A DNA stretch of 64,000 bases from Asanoa ferruginea (GTDB lineage: Bacteria > Actinomycetota > Actinomycetes > Mycobacteriales > Micromonosporaceae). Where the stretch lies: contig NZ_QUMQ01000001.1 of assembly GCF_003387075.1 (NCBI RefSeq), positions 2,232,001-2,296,000 of the forward strand, given 5' to 3'. This document shows positions 18,525 through 26,404 of the stretch, one piece after another. The position numbers were made by a program, and so were the translations under genes. The notes below the pieces were generated by a model. It worked only from the letters and a program-made list of their open reading frames with translations, was not told the DNA's origin and made no database searches. Numbering within the stretch: position 1 is the stretch's first letter; each line of letters begins with the position of its first letter.

Positions 18525-21154
18525 GCGGAGTGGCGCACACCATCCGCTCGCCGCTGACCCTGTTGGAGCAGTGGCGGGACCGGGCCGACCGAGCTCCGCT
18601 GCGCGAGATGATCATCATGGGGTACACGGTCGACCTCAGCTTTCTCGAGAAGTTCGTAGTTCCGACGGCACGAGGTCTTGGTGCTCGCATCACGGTCCTC
18701 GGAGACCCCGCGCAGGCCGTACACGACGACGTGGACGTGCGGCGGGCAGGCACGGCGTACCAGCATGGACATGCGGCGTGTAGGCGTGCGTTCCATCCAA
18801 AGCTCGTTGTTCTCGCCGGCGACGAGGACAACGCCCTTGCAGTGGGATCGGGCAACCCGACTCTGTCAGGCTGGGGCTACAACCGTGAGCTGTGGGTTAT
18901 CGCCCACGGTTCCCGCGAAGTGGGCCCACAGCTCATCGCCGATGTTGCGGACTGGCTTCAAGAGCTGCCGACCGTGGTGACGATCGCGAGCTGGATCGCG
19001 GGGACACTACAAGCCGTGGCCGACCAGATACGGCCGACATCGATTGACACCCGCTGGGCTTCAACCAGGGCTTACGGGAACCTGCTACGACCGCTCCTGG
19101 AGCGGATACCTGACCAATCGGTGGAGGAGCTGCGCCTTGCCGCTCCCTTCTTCGACCCGCCCGCGGAGGCGGTAAAAGCCTTGGTCATGAGGACCCGGCC
19201 GCGCGTCGCACGGATCGCGGTGCAACCCTCTGCCGCCCGATTCGACGGCGCGGCGATCGCCCAAGCCACCTCGTCTGCCGGCAACGTGGAATTCAGGCTT
19301 GTCCAACCCGGGGCACTCCGGCACGGCAAGCTCATCGAATGGGAGGCCGGCGGCAGCGTCGCTGGCATGACCGGCAGCGCGAATATCACCTCGTCCGCAC
19401 TGCTGATGACCACCTCAGGGGGCGGCAACTGCGAGCTGACAGTCGTCGCACCCCACTTCTCACCTCTGCTACCTGATGGCGACCTTACGGCTGACATCGT
19501 CTTCCGGACCATGGCAGCGGATCCGCTCCCGCCAACCGCATCGGAAGGCTCAGCACCAGCGTTGCTTGGCTGCGCAATCACCGATGGCATCCTCGTTGTC
19601 GAGCTAGCTTCACCCGCAATCGACCCGATCCTCATCGAATTCTCGCCATCGGCGGTCCCGGGCAGCTGGGAGACCGCGGGGACGATCGCTGCTGGGCTGA
19701 GCAAGGCCCGGTTTCTGGTCCCCGAGGTGTCTGGCGGCGCGATCCGCGCGGTCATCGACGTCAACGGGACGCGACACGAGTCGACCGTCGTTTTCATCAC
19801 CGACCCAATCCGCTGCCGACCGCGCAGCGATATCCCAGACGAGCCACGGCTATCACGGGCCTACGAGACCGACGATCTCTTTACCGACCCGCTTATCGCC
19901 CAACGATTCACTGTCGATCTTGAGCGCCTGGTGGAACTAGTCAGCGCCACGAACACGCCCGCCCCAGCCTCCAGCAACAAGCGACTGGATGTCAGAGAGG
20001 CTTCGGCCGATCGATGGGCCGACTACCTGGACGCATGCGACCGCCGGCTCGGGCCAGCCCTGTCCCAACTCATCTTCCCCCGCAGGCTGAGCGCCACGGT
20101 CACCACCAGCTCCGCAGATTGGGCCATCGACGATACCGACGACAACGAGGTCACAGATGACGAGGATGAAACAGTCCTCGATGACATCGCCCAGGACCAC
20201 GCGACTTTCTCGGCCCGATCTGACGCAGCCATCCGCCCCGACCAACGCCGCCGGTACCGCCGCTTCGGAGCCCAATGGGCTGCGTTCGCCACCGGACCGC
20301 GCGCTCAGCATGCCAACCGGTCGTCGCTGCCACCCATCTACATACGCATGACGATTGCGGCGCTGTACCTGACGCTGCTCGCCGAAGGCGTGTGGCGGGA
20401 AGACGAGGACTGGAGACGCGACCTGCGTTGGCTGGTGTGGGCCCTCATACCTGATGACGAGGTCCTCGATGAACTTCCGGCCGAAGCCTTCGATCACCTC
20501 TTCGCACTCCTAGCCGTTGCCATGGCGACGTTACGCCAGGGCACGACGCTGTACGGCGGCCGGCAAGGGGACCTGTACGCCACAGACGCCTGGCGCGATG
20601 CCAGCGAATGGGTCGCAGAAGCAAACGCTGAGCTGGCCGAGGAACGACTCCTTCCCTCGACGCGCCCCTACGCGATCGTCAGCAGCCCCGTTGAGGTTTG
20701 GGACACCATCCTCCTAGCTGGACAAACCAAGCTAGACCCGTACGCCGAGGCAAGAGAAAATCTCGCAGAAGCCGGTCTGAACGCCCGCAGGGAAGCAGAC
20801 ATCTGGTGGGTGGACGGGCCAGGCAATGCTTACCACACGGCAGCTCGGGCAGTCACTGCGCTCAGTAGGGTCTCGGGCCACGCAGTCGTGGTAGCGAGGA
20901 GTGCGCGGCAAACCGTGCTGATCGCCCTAGCCAACAACGTTATGGCTCTGGCCGACCAGGCGCGCGTCTGGCGGATCTATCCACTCTCTAGCACCAGGAC
21001 GCCTGTATCCCTCACCTCAGGAAGTCCGGGCCCGCCACCAGGCGCGCAGGTGATCCCTTTCGCACGACAAACTCCCGCAGAGGTGCGGAATCTCAGCGAC
21101 CTCGTAGGCGTCGACTTGACCGCTGTCGCCGAGCGCATCCGGTCGACCCTGTAA
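18521..21154 (+). CDS. Phospholipase D-superfamily (putative nuclease) protein, 877 residues
   Basis: The N-terminal 300 residues hold two PLD-like half-sites: H92-x-K94 followed by GSGN at 109-112, and H268-x-K270 followed by GSAN at 285-288. Two HxK...GSxN halves in one chain is the layout of PLD-superfamily nucleases and phosphodiesterases. The Asp of the classical HKD motif is present only loosely in the first half (GDED) and is not obvious in the second. The remaining 570 residues match no domain I know; residues 535-565 are very acidic (DDTDDNEVTDDEDET). It is translationally coupled to the 515-residue gene. DrmC of DISARM is also PLD-like, but no DISARM helicase or DUF1998 gene is present. 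DNA cleavage or processing is the likely activity; a defence role is inference from context. Confidence 0.82.
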   Translation: MSGVAHTIRSPLTLLEQWRDRADRAPLREMIIMGYTVDLSFLEKFVVPTARGLGARITVLGDPAQAVHDDVDVRRAGTAYQHGHAACRRAFHPKLVVLAGDEDNALAVGSGNPTLSGWGYNRELWVIAHGSREVGPQLIADVADWLQELPTVVTIASWIAGTLQAVADQIRPTSIDTRWASTRAYGNLLRPLLERIPDQSVEELRLAAPFFDPPAEAVKALVMRTRPRVARIAVQPSAARFDGAAIAQATSSAGNVEFRLVQPGALRHGKLIEWEAGGSVAGMTGSANITSSALLMTTSGGGNCELTVVAPHFSPLLPDGDLTADIVFRTMAADPLPPTASEGSAPALLGCAITDGILVVELASPAIDPILIEFSPSAVPGSWETAGTIAAGLSKARFLVPEVSGGAIRAVIDVNGTRHESTVVFITDPIRCRPRSDIPDEPRLSRAYETDDLFTDPLIAQRFTVDLERLVELVSATNTPAPASSNKRLDVREASADRWADYLDACDRRLGPALSQLIFPRRLSATVTTSSADWAIDDTDDNEVTDDEDETVLDDIAQDHATFSARSDAAIRPDQRRRYRRFGAQWAAFATGPRAQHANRSSLPPIYIRMTIAALYLTLLAEGVWREDEDWRRDLRWLVWALIPDDEVLDELPAEAFDHLFALLAVAMATLRQGTTLYGGRQGDLYATDAWRDASEWVAEANAELAEERLLPSTRPYAIVSSPVEVWDTILLAGQTKLDPYAEARENLAEAGLNARREADIWWVDGPGNAYHTAARAVTALSRVSGHAVVVARSARQTVLIALANNVMALADQARVWRIYPLSSTRTPVSLTSGSPGPPPGAQVIPFARQTPAEVRNLSDLVGVDLTAVAERIRSTL

Positions 21155-21635
21155 GCACGACGAGTGCGCGAACTCCGCAGATGGCGCGACGAGCTCTGAG
21201 CCAGATCACTCGCCCACCCGGCTGCAGTGATCACTGGTATCGGGAGCCGAAGACATACCGTACGCCCGCCGTCGTATGGATCTTGCTCGTCGAGTGATCC
21301 GCATAGGAATCGGCGATCGACCACATGAGAGAGTCACCCGGGGTTGGGCGGCTCCGAGACCCGCGCTCGCGAAGAACGCACTTCATCAGGGGATCCGGGA
21401 AAGGTGCCCACTGCCAACACAGTCGTGTCCAAGATCTGTCACCAAAGCGCCCGGTGACCGGGCCAGGTTTACGCGTAGAGTGCTGTCCTCGTTCGCAAAG
21501 ATTCCGATCCGGTCGACACTGGTGCATTCAGAGGTACACCTTGGGTAGCTCGAAGAAGAAGCGGCGGCCAACATCAACCGGCGCCGTAGCGCCCCAAAAA
21601 CGGGATGGATCTTCGGTCCGCGGACGCTTGCTGCC
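21155..21635. other. Gap after the PLD-like gene
   Basis: About 480 bases with no supported gene. The right part, toward the membrane protein gene, has lower G+C than the surroundings. No strong terminator hairpin is visible directly after the PLD-like gene. Confidence 0.35.
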
Positions 21636-22316
21636 GTGGGAGCCGTACTGCTGCTGGTTGTGGGGGCATTCGTTACGCCGGTGGGGACCAAACTGATTGA
21701 TCGGCTTTTTCCGTCGGAAGGAACCTTGGAGATCGTCGACCTTGCCGTCGAGGACGTGGGCAGTGCAGCAGTTCTAGATATTTCGGTGCAGAACAGGGGA
21801 ACCGCACGCGTGGTCTCGAGGCGTGCTTCAATCAGAGTCGAGCGGTTTACGCAGATTCGCGTGTGCAACACTCAAGGCGAGCTCGAAGTCACTGGAGAGT
21901 ACGATCTTTCTCTTCCGTCGCCCGCCGACGTCGGCTACACAGCGTCCAAGAAACTGAATCAGCAGGTCGGTGCTGATGAGGCTGACCGCTTCCAAGTCAG
22001 ACTCCAAAACAAAGATCAAAAGAAACCGCATACCGTCTCTTTCTATGGCTTGGACGTTACCATCGAAACTAACGGCAGTCCCCCCTCTATTCATGCAGGA
22101 AAAGCAATGGTCGCATTGCCTTTAGTTCCGAGCAACACTGACGCCGGCTGGTATTGGAGCTCTCGGTTCGTGCGAGAACCGCTGGACTGGCTCGGGCCAC
22201 AGCAGGCAGCGGTTGAAGCCTGCATGCACGGCAATAGCCGCGCAATGCAAGAATTTTTGACGGGCCCAGGCGTTTTATCTGAGGCGCTGTTAAACCTCCG
22301 GTCCGACCTTCTGTAG
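21636..22316 (+). CDS. Small membrane-anchored protein of unknown function
   Basis: A 226-residue protein, start at GTG 21636, the only plausible start in frame (the frame is open upstream to a TAG at 21546 but lacks a start codon there). The N-terminus is one hydrophobic segment (GAVLLLVVGAFVTPVG, residues 2-17) acting as anchor. The remainder (residues 25-190) looks like a beta-rich extracytoplasmic or cytoplasmic domain (LEIVDLAVEDVGSAAVLDISVQNRG) similar in feel to immunoglobulin-like folds. G+C is clearly lower than in neighbours, a sign of recent acquisition. I cannot name a family. It stands alone in its transcription unit. Confidence 0.6.
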   Translation: MGAVLLLVVGAFVTPVGTKLIDRLFPSEGTLEIVDLAVEDVGSAAVLDISVQNRGTARVVSRRASIRVERFTQIRVCNTQGELEVTGEYDLSLPSPADVGYTASKKLNQQVGADEADRFQVRLQNKDQKKPHTVSFYGLDVTIETNGSPPSIHAGKAMVALPLVPSNTDAGWYWSSRFVREPLDWLGPQQAAVEACMHGNSRAMQEFLTGPGVLSEALLNLRSDLL

Positions 22317-22463
22317 GCGCCGGTTGACTACCATTCCGTCGCGCGAACAGTGCGAGCACCTTGCGGCGCGAACACCATAATGCCGCTTACGTGTGCACCT
22401 TTCGCGTCGATCGACACTTGGCACGCGCGCGTCCGAAGGTCACACCCCATGGATCTCCGGCAG

Positions 22464-23138
22464 CTACGTGGGCCGGTGATGTAGCTGATCGGCCGCTCGC
22501 CGCTGCTGTCGAGCCCACGCGTCGAACCTTTCGGCGTGCTCTCTCGAGTGGTCTGGGCAGTGATCGAGCGCGTACCGGAGGCTATTCTCCAGCGCATCGC
22601 TGTGCCCTCGGTCTATGAGCAGCAAGGCCTCCGCGCGTGCGAAGAAGGCGTCGAAGTACTTCCGCTTCATGAATCCCAGGTCGCCGCGCCGGACCTGGTC
22701 GAGCATGCCGCCTGGGGTCAACATCCGCTCAAGGACGGGCCACCCGGCAGCCTCCAACTGGACGACCATGTCCTGGGCCGCCGTGGCGGCAGATTCAGGA
22801 CCGGTCACCTTCCACCAGCCCTCTGGACCGACGGGCGTGCCGCTCGGGTGCAAACTCTGGCGGTAAAGCCCCAGAGACTCGGATACCGCCTTCGGCATCC
22901 CCTTGCCGAGATGCTCGCGCTCCCAACGAAGCCACGGTTCCGGCGCGACTGCGAGATTGATGACGCACTCAAGGCTCTGGGATGTGTTCCACTTCGAGGA
23001 TTGGACATTCACGATTGCCCAGTCGCCGGATGCGTTCGACTTCCGCCACGTCGGACCGCTCCCCTTAAAGCCGTGAGTGCGCGCGACGGGCCCGACCACA
23101 TCCCGCAACGCCCATTTCAGAGACTCCTGCACAGTCAC
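22464..23138 (-). CDS. DUF4304 domain-containing protein
   Basis: A 224-residue cytoplasmic protein. The N-terminus matches the DUF4304 pattern: a helix, then GFKGSGPTWRKSNASGDWAIVNVQ, with later INLAVAPEPWLRW and a C-terminal helical part. The molecular function of this family is unknown; members are common in mobile and accessory regions of actinobacteria. No catalytic motif is visible. The gene is monocistronic on the minus strand and flanked by spacers that hold no other supported gene. The family call is from pattern memory, not a search. Confidence 0.65.
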   Translation of the reverse strand: MTVQESLKWALRDVVGPVARTHGFKGSGPTWRKSNASGDWAIVNVQSSKWNTSQSLECVINLAVAPEPWLRWEREHLGKGMPKAVSESLGLYRQSLHPSGTPVGPEGWWKVTGPESAATAAQDMVVQLEAAGWPVLERMLTPGGMLDQVRRGDLGFMKRKYFDAFFARAEALLLIDRGHSDALENSLRYALDHCPDHSREHAERFDAWARQQRRAADQLHHRPT

Positions 23139-23363
23139 GCGGCGAGCATCTCACGCCGGCCCGATACCGCCGTTCCGCGGCGTCAACGCGACTCCGCAAC
23201 CCAGCAGGGCAAGCCGGGCCTGTGGTTACCGGCAGCTCGGTGCTCGCCGAGGACATGTTGACGCGGGTTGCCCGGTCGGCGGCGGCAGGTGCGGGCTACG
23301 CGTTGGCGCCCACCGCCCGGTTTAACGCAGCATTGCTTAGGCGAGGCGAGCCGAACACGCACC

Positions 23364-23396
23364 GGGTTACTGGTCCTCGACCAGTAACCCTCTTTT
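23364..23396 (+). terminator. Rho-independent terminator
   Basis: A perfect 12-base-pair stem (arms GGGTTACTGGTC and GACCAGTAACCC, loop CTC) is followed at once by TCTTTT on the plus strand. This is a textbook terminator, yet no intact plus-strand gene lies upstream of it within the preceding 200 bases, so it may have been left by a deleted gene. It lies beyond the 3' end of the minus-strand MerR-like gene at 23,479. Confidence 0.75.
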
Positions 23397-23478
23397 GCGA
23401 CAAAGAACAACTCCCACCGGCGCGGGCGCGGCGAGGTTCGACGCTGACGGCCCGGTTGGACACCCTGAACCGAAGAGG

Positions 23479-23793
23479 TCAGGCGGCGTCTGTTTGGCGC
23501 TGATGATGTTCGTTGTGGTGGAGGGCTTCTTCGAGTTGGTCCTCGAGGATGATGATCCGGCAGGCGGCTTCCAGAGCGGTCCCCTGGTCAACCATCTCCC
23601 TCGCTCGGGCGGCGAGGCGCAACTGATAGCGGGAGTAGCGGCGGTGGCCGCCGGCCGAACGGAACGGGGTGAACAGCTTCGCCTCGTCGAGGCGGCGGAG
23701 AAAATCCTGCGAGGCCCCGACGATGTCCGCGGCGCGGCCCATCGTGTAGGCGGGGTAATCATCGTCTCCGAACATGTCATCGGGTTTGGCCAT
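23479..23793 (-). CDS. MerR-family helix-turn-helix regulator
   Basis: A 104-residue DNA-binding protein. The start is the ATG at 23793, preceded by a good ribosome binding site (GGAGGTGTGTGT). Residues 16-70 form a MerR-type winged helix (YTMGRAADIVGASQDFLRRLDEAKLFTPFRSAGGHRRYSRYQLR), followed by a short coiled-coil helix (AACRIIILEDQLEEALHH). There is no effector domain and no cysteine cluster, so it resembles the short HspR-like and stress-related MerR proteins of actinomycetes. Targets are unknown. A strong hairpin sits 20 bases upstream of its start. Confidence 0.8.
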   Translation of the reverse strand: MAKPDDMFGDDDYPAYTMGRAADIVGASQDFLRRLDEAKLFTPFRSAGGHRRYSRYQLRLAARAREMVDQGTALEAACRIIILEDQLEEALHHNEHHQRQTDAA

Positions 23794-23812
23794 ACACACA
23801 CCTCCATGACGA

Positions 23813-23841
23813 GGGCCCCGGCGCGGGAAGCGCCGGGGCCC
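23813..23841 (-). terminator. GC-rich hairpin just upstream of the MerR-like gene
   Basis: A perfect 12-bp stem (GGGCCCCGGCGC, 5-base loop, complementary arm) ends about 20 bases before the ATG of the MerR-like gene. On the minus strand it would terminate transcription arriving from upstream or act in the leader of the regulator mRNA. Both readings are possible. Confidence 0.6.
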
Positions 23842-24406
23842 AGGGCTACGGGTCAAAAACACCATCTACCGACACGTCGGTCGGGTTCTCGTATCCACAC
23901 CCACCGTCACTGACGGTTTCGGGTGCGAGGATCGCATAAGCGTGACCGGAGACCACCTCTCGTTCGATGGGAACTGCGGTGTCCACCCCCAGCGACGTTG
24001 GTGCTGGCGGTAGGCGATCCAACGGTGTTCGGCCCTCCCTTTCCTCTGCTTCCACATCTGCTACTCACGTGCTCCGCCGGTGTCGAAGCCCCACGCGACT
24101 TCATGGCCTCACACACGTACGGCGGTCCTTCCTCCAAGCAGAGCCCCGAACCAACCTTGGCCCCACCTGATGTGCCCTGACCTGGACTTACGTCAGGGTC
24201 TTGCCTTCCACTTGCCTTACTCACTGCGGCGGTGACATGTCTTCACCGCCATGGCCGAGCGAGCCACGAACACATCCGGGCCCTGCTTAACGCTCGGCCT
24301 GATCGTCTGCGTCTCTCAGCGATCTCTGTTGTCAACGACGGAAACGTTAGCCAAGCCCGCCCAGGATGTCTAGTCCTTCGGACATAGATTTTTTGGGCGT
24401 CGAGGG
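23842..24406. other. Spacer with a small inverted repeat at 24228-24250
   Basis: About 565 bases without a clearly supported gene. An 8-bp inverted repeat (GGCGGTGA, 7-base loop, TCACCGCC) lies at 24228-24250. A short minus-strand frame (23846-24055, 69 codons) ends immediately before the hairpin upstream of the MerR-like gene; it may be a small gene but has no recognisable feature. Confidence 0.35.
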
Positions 24407-24973
24407 TCAGCTGTCGCCGGTGCGTTGCTGCTGGGTGAACCGGCGGATCTCGTCGGCGTGTGCGGTGACGCCGGCGATGCGGTGGGCCAGGGCATGGTCG
24501 ACGGGCAGGTGCCGGCCGGCCGCGGCGAGCAGCGGGACCAGGACGGCGGCGTCCGCAGCGCCGATCGCGTGGTGGAGCTTGTCGAGGCTGTCCCGCGCGG
24601 CCGCGTCGAGGTCGTCGAGGGCCGTCACGAGCCCGGCGAGCTGGCGTAGGTCGGCGCCCTCGGCGCGGGCCCAGTCATCGACGGCCCGATCGGCGGCCCG
24701 TTGGTCGCGGACCGCCCGTACCCGTTCGTCGCGGGTGGTGGGATTGTCGACGCTGTCCGGCGCGAGGCGCAGGTAGCGGCGCTCGGCCGCTTGGCGGCTG
24801 GCGACCCCGAGGGCGGGAGCGAGTTGCGCCCAGCTCGCGCCGGCCTTGCGTGCGCCGGTGATGAGCTGCCGCTCCCACCCGTCGAGCTGGGACCGGATGC
24901 GCCGCAAGGCCGACAGAGCGGCTAGGAGCTCGACGACAGGGACGCCCTCGGTCTGCTCGACGGCGTCGGCCAT
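24407..24973 (-). CDS. HSP18-type transcriptional regulator-like protein
   Basis: A 188-residue protein; start taken at ATG 24973 (MADAVEQTEGVPVV). The frame extends further upstream, but those residues look non-coding. The central part (about residues 15-75: ELLAALSALRRIRSQLDGWERQLITGARKAGASWAQLAPALGVASRQAAERRYLRL) is an HTH with flanking helix, found in actinobacterial proteins annotated as HSP18 transcriptional regulators, usually beside small heat-shock genes. The C-terminal half is helical. No Hsp20 gene is visible next to it here, so its target is unknown. Confidence in the family is moderate. Confidence 0.7.
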   Translation of the reverse strand: MADAVEQTEGVPVVELLAALSALRRIRSQLDGWERQLITGARKAGASWAQLAPALGVASRQAAERRYLRLAPDSVDNPTTRDERVRAVRDQRAADRAVDDWARAEGADLRQLAGLVTALDDLDAAARDSLDKLHHAIGAADAAVLVPLLAAAGRHLPVDHALAHRIAGVTAHADEIRRFTQQQRTGDS

Positions 24974-24997
24974 CGCGCGCTCGCCCGTACCGGCCGG

Positions 24998-25249
24998 TTG
25001 CCGGCCACGATCGCGATCGACCCACTCCCGGACCATCCCACACTCGCTCAGTACGACATTTTCTACGCCCTCGCCGAAGCGTCCGTGACGTGCCTGGCCG
25101 ACCTCTACGGCGAGGACCGCATGCTCGCCTACGTCCGCGACCAGGTCCACACCGCTGCCGGCGGCGACGCCGCCCGCGACCACTTCGGCGCCGGCTGGCC
25201 GACGGTCGATGGCCGCTGCCGCGCGTGGATGACCGCACAGGCGACCTGA
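24998..25249 (+). pseudogene. Probable C-terminal fragment of a larger actinobacterial protein
   Basis: An 83-codon frame opening with TTG and reading YDIFYALAEASVTCLADLYGEDRMLAYVRDQVH..., with good codon use and a protein-like helical pattern. It resembles the C-terminal end of secreted peptidase-MA-like proteins of actinomycetes, but the expected N-terminal part is absent, replaced by the divergent HSP18-type regulator gene 24 bases away. It is therefore probably a truncated relic. A genuine small gene cannot be excluded. Confidence 0.4.
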
Positions 25250-25298
25250 TCAGCCAGAAGACGGTTGGCGCGGGGGGGGCAGTGAATGCCGTGTCGCG

Positions 25299-25706
25299 GT
25301 GCGGCGCCGCTTCCCCCATGCGCGCTACGCCTGCGGGCAATGCCGCATACTTCGGGCCATGCAGGGCAGGTCGGGCCGGTGGCAGTGGAAAGGCGCCACG
25401 AACGCCGTACACCGTCGACCCGACGGGACCCCCTCCTCGTGCACTGGACGGATCTACCACTACAGGTACCGGCTCTATGCGCCCGACGACAGCAGGTATG
25501 AGCGGTGTGTGGGCATGTCCTGGTGTTCGGTCTGCCGCGAGGTCTCGCAGAACCTGGTATTCGTCAATCGTGACACCGTTCTCTGGGATGCGCTGGCGGA
25601 CCTGCCAGGGCGCGAGCGCGAACGGGTTGGCCTGAACTCCGCCAAGATCCGCGAGCGCCTGGATCGCCTCGTCCGCCGTGGGCTTTGGCCGCAGGATTTC
25701 CCGTAG
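25299..25706 (+). CDS. Small conserved-looking protein with CxxC motifs
   Basis: A frame of 135 codons. Its C-terminal 65 residues (from MSWCSVCREVSQNLVF to the end) have the character of a small actinobacterial protein family with a CSVC zinc-type motif followed by a helical pair (WDALADLPGRERERV, IRERLDRLVRRGLWP). A second CGQC pair lies near residue 12 and would fit a four-cysteine metal site if the long start is right. Function unknown. The true start may be the first codon or the internal ATG at about 25,515. Confidence 0.5.
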   Translation: MRRRFPHARYACGQCRILRAMQGRSGRWQWKGATNAVHRRPDGTPSSCTGRIYHYRYRLYAPDDSRYERCVGMSWCSVCREVSQNLVFVNRDTVLWDALADLPGRERERVGLNSAKIRERLDRLVRRGLWPQDFP

Positions 25707-26404
25707 CGCGCCACTTGACCCATGCGATCGCAACCGCCATGCGGGCACCCAGACGCTGGCGGCTTTGAGCGCGAGTGGTGCGCATATAAATGGGGTTATA
25801 GTGTGGCTGTTAAGTACGGCTAGACACCGGCGCGATGAACCGATGGCCATTGTCATCCCCGGGTACCGTCGCCTAGGTCGACGCCCTAAGGCCGTCAGGC
25901 CCATGCGCCATATGGCTCGAATGGCGCTACATCCATCGGGAAGCTTGCAGGAAATACCGAGTACCGCCTGGATGCAGAAAGAGCACCCGCCAGAAAACTA
26001 GTAATCCCACCCCCAAACTCATTCCACTCGTTACCAACCGGAGCGGGTGCTACCCGCACCAAGTTTTCAATCATCGTATTGACCTGCCGGGTTGACGATA
26101 CAGACTTCGAACCAGAAGCCGCGGCTTCCCTATGCATTCATTTGCATGCCCCACTGGGTTCAAGTTGTCGCCATTATAAATCGGCTTCGATGTCGACTGA
26201 ACCACATGGCCCTCAGCGCCAGGGCCACCCTCGACGGCAGACCGGAACTGATTTTCATATCCGCGCATGACCGGGGTAATCCGGAATCCCTCCACCACCC
26301 TGACGGCCAGATACCGCTGCTCGACAATGGACAGCCGCATCAGTCCCGAGACTGCGCTACGGACGTTGGGTAGCAGCATCCGCGGGCGCACGTCACGCTC
26401 GCAT
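25707..26404. other. Spacer containing an IS481-type remnant
   Basis: About 700 bases of lower G+C with no intact gene. The only recognisable content is the transposase fragment at 26260-26340, listed separately. Confidence 0.4.
26260..26340 (-). mobile_element. N-terminal remnant of an IS481-family transposase
   Basis: On the minus strand from the ATG at 26340 the sequence reads MRLSIVEQRYLAVRVVEGF, then RITPVMRG. This closely matches the usual first 25-30 residues of actinobacterial IS481 transposases (MRLSVVEQRYxAVxEVLxGxPVTEVARRYG). Similarity stops after this and no DDE domain follows, so only a scar remains. Confidence 0.55.

Noticed and set aside
16977-21154. DISARM system (PLD-like DrmC)
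   Set aside because: No DrmA helicase, DUF1998 DrmB or DISARM methylase is present, and the PLD-like protein is much larger than DrmC.
23846-24055. Small minus-strand frame (69 codons) before the MerR-like gene
   Set aside because: Could be real, but an overlapping frame on the same strand is equally plausible and neither has a recognisable feature or ribosome binding site.
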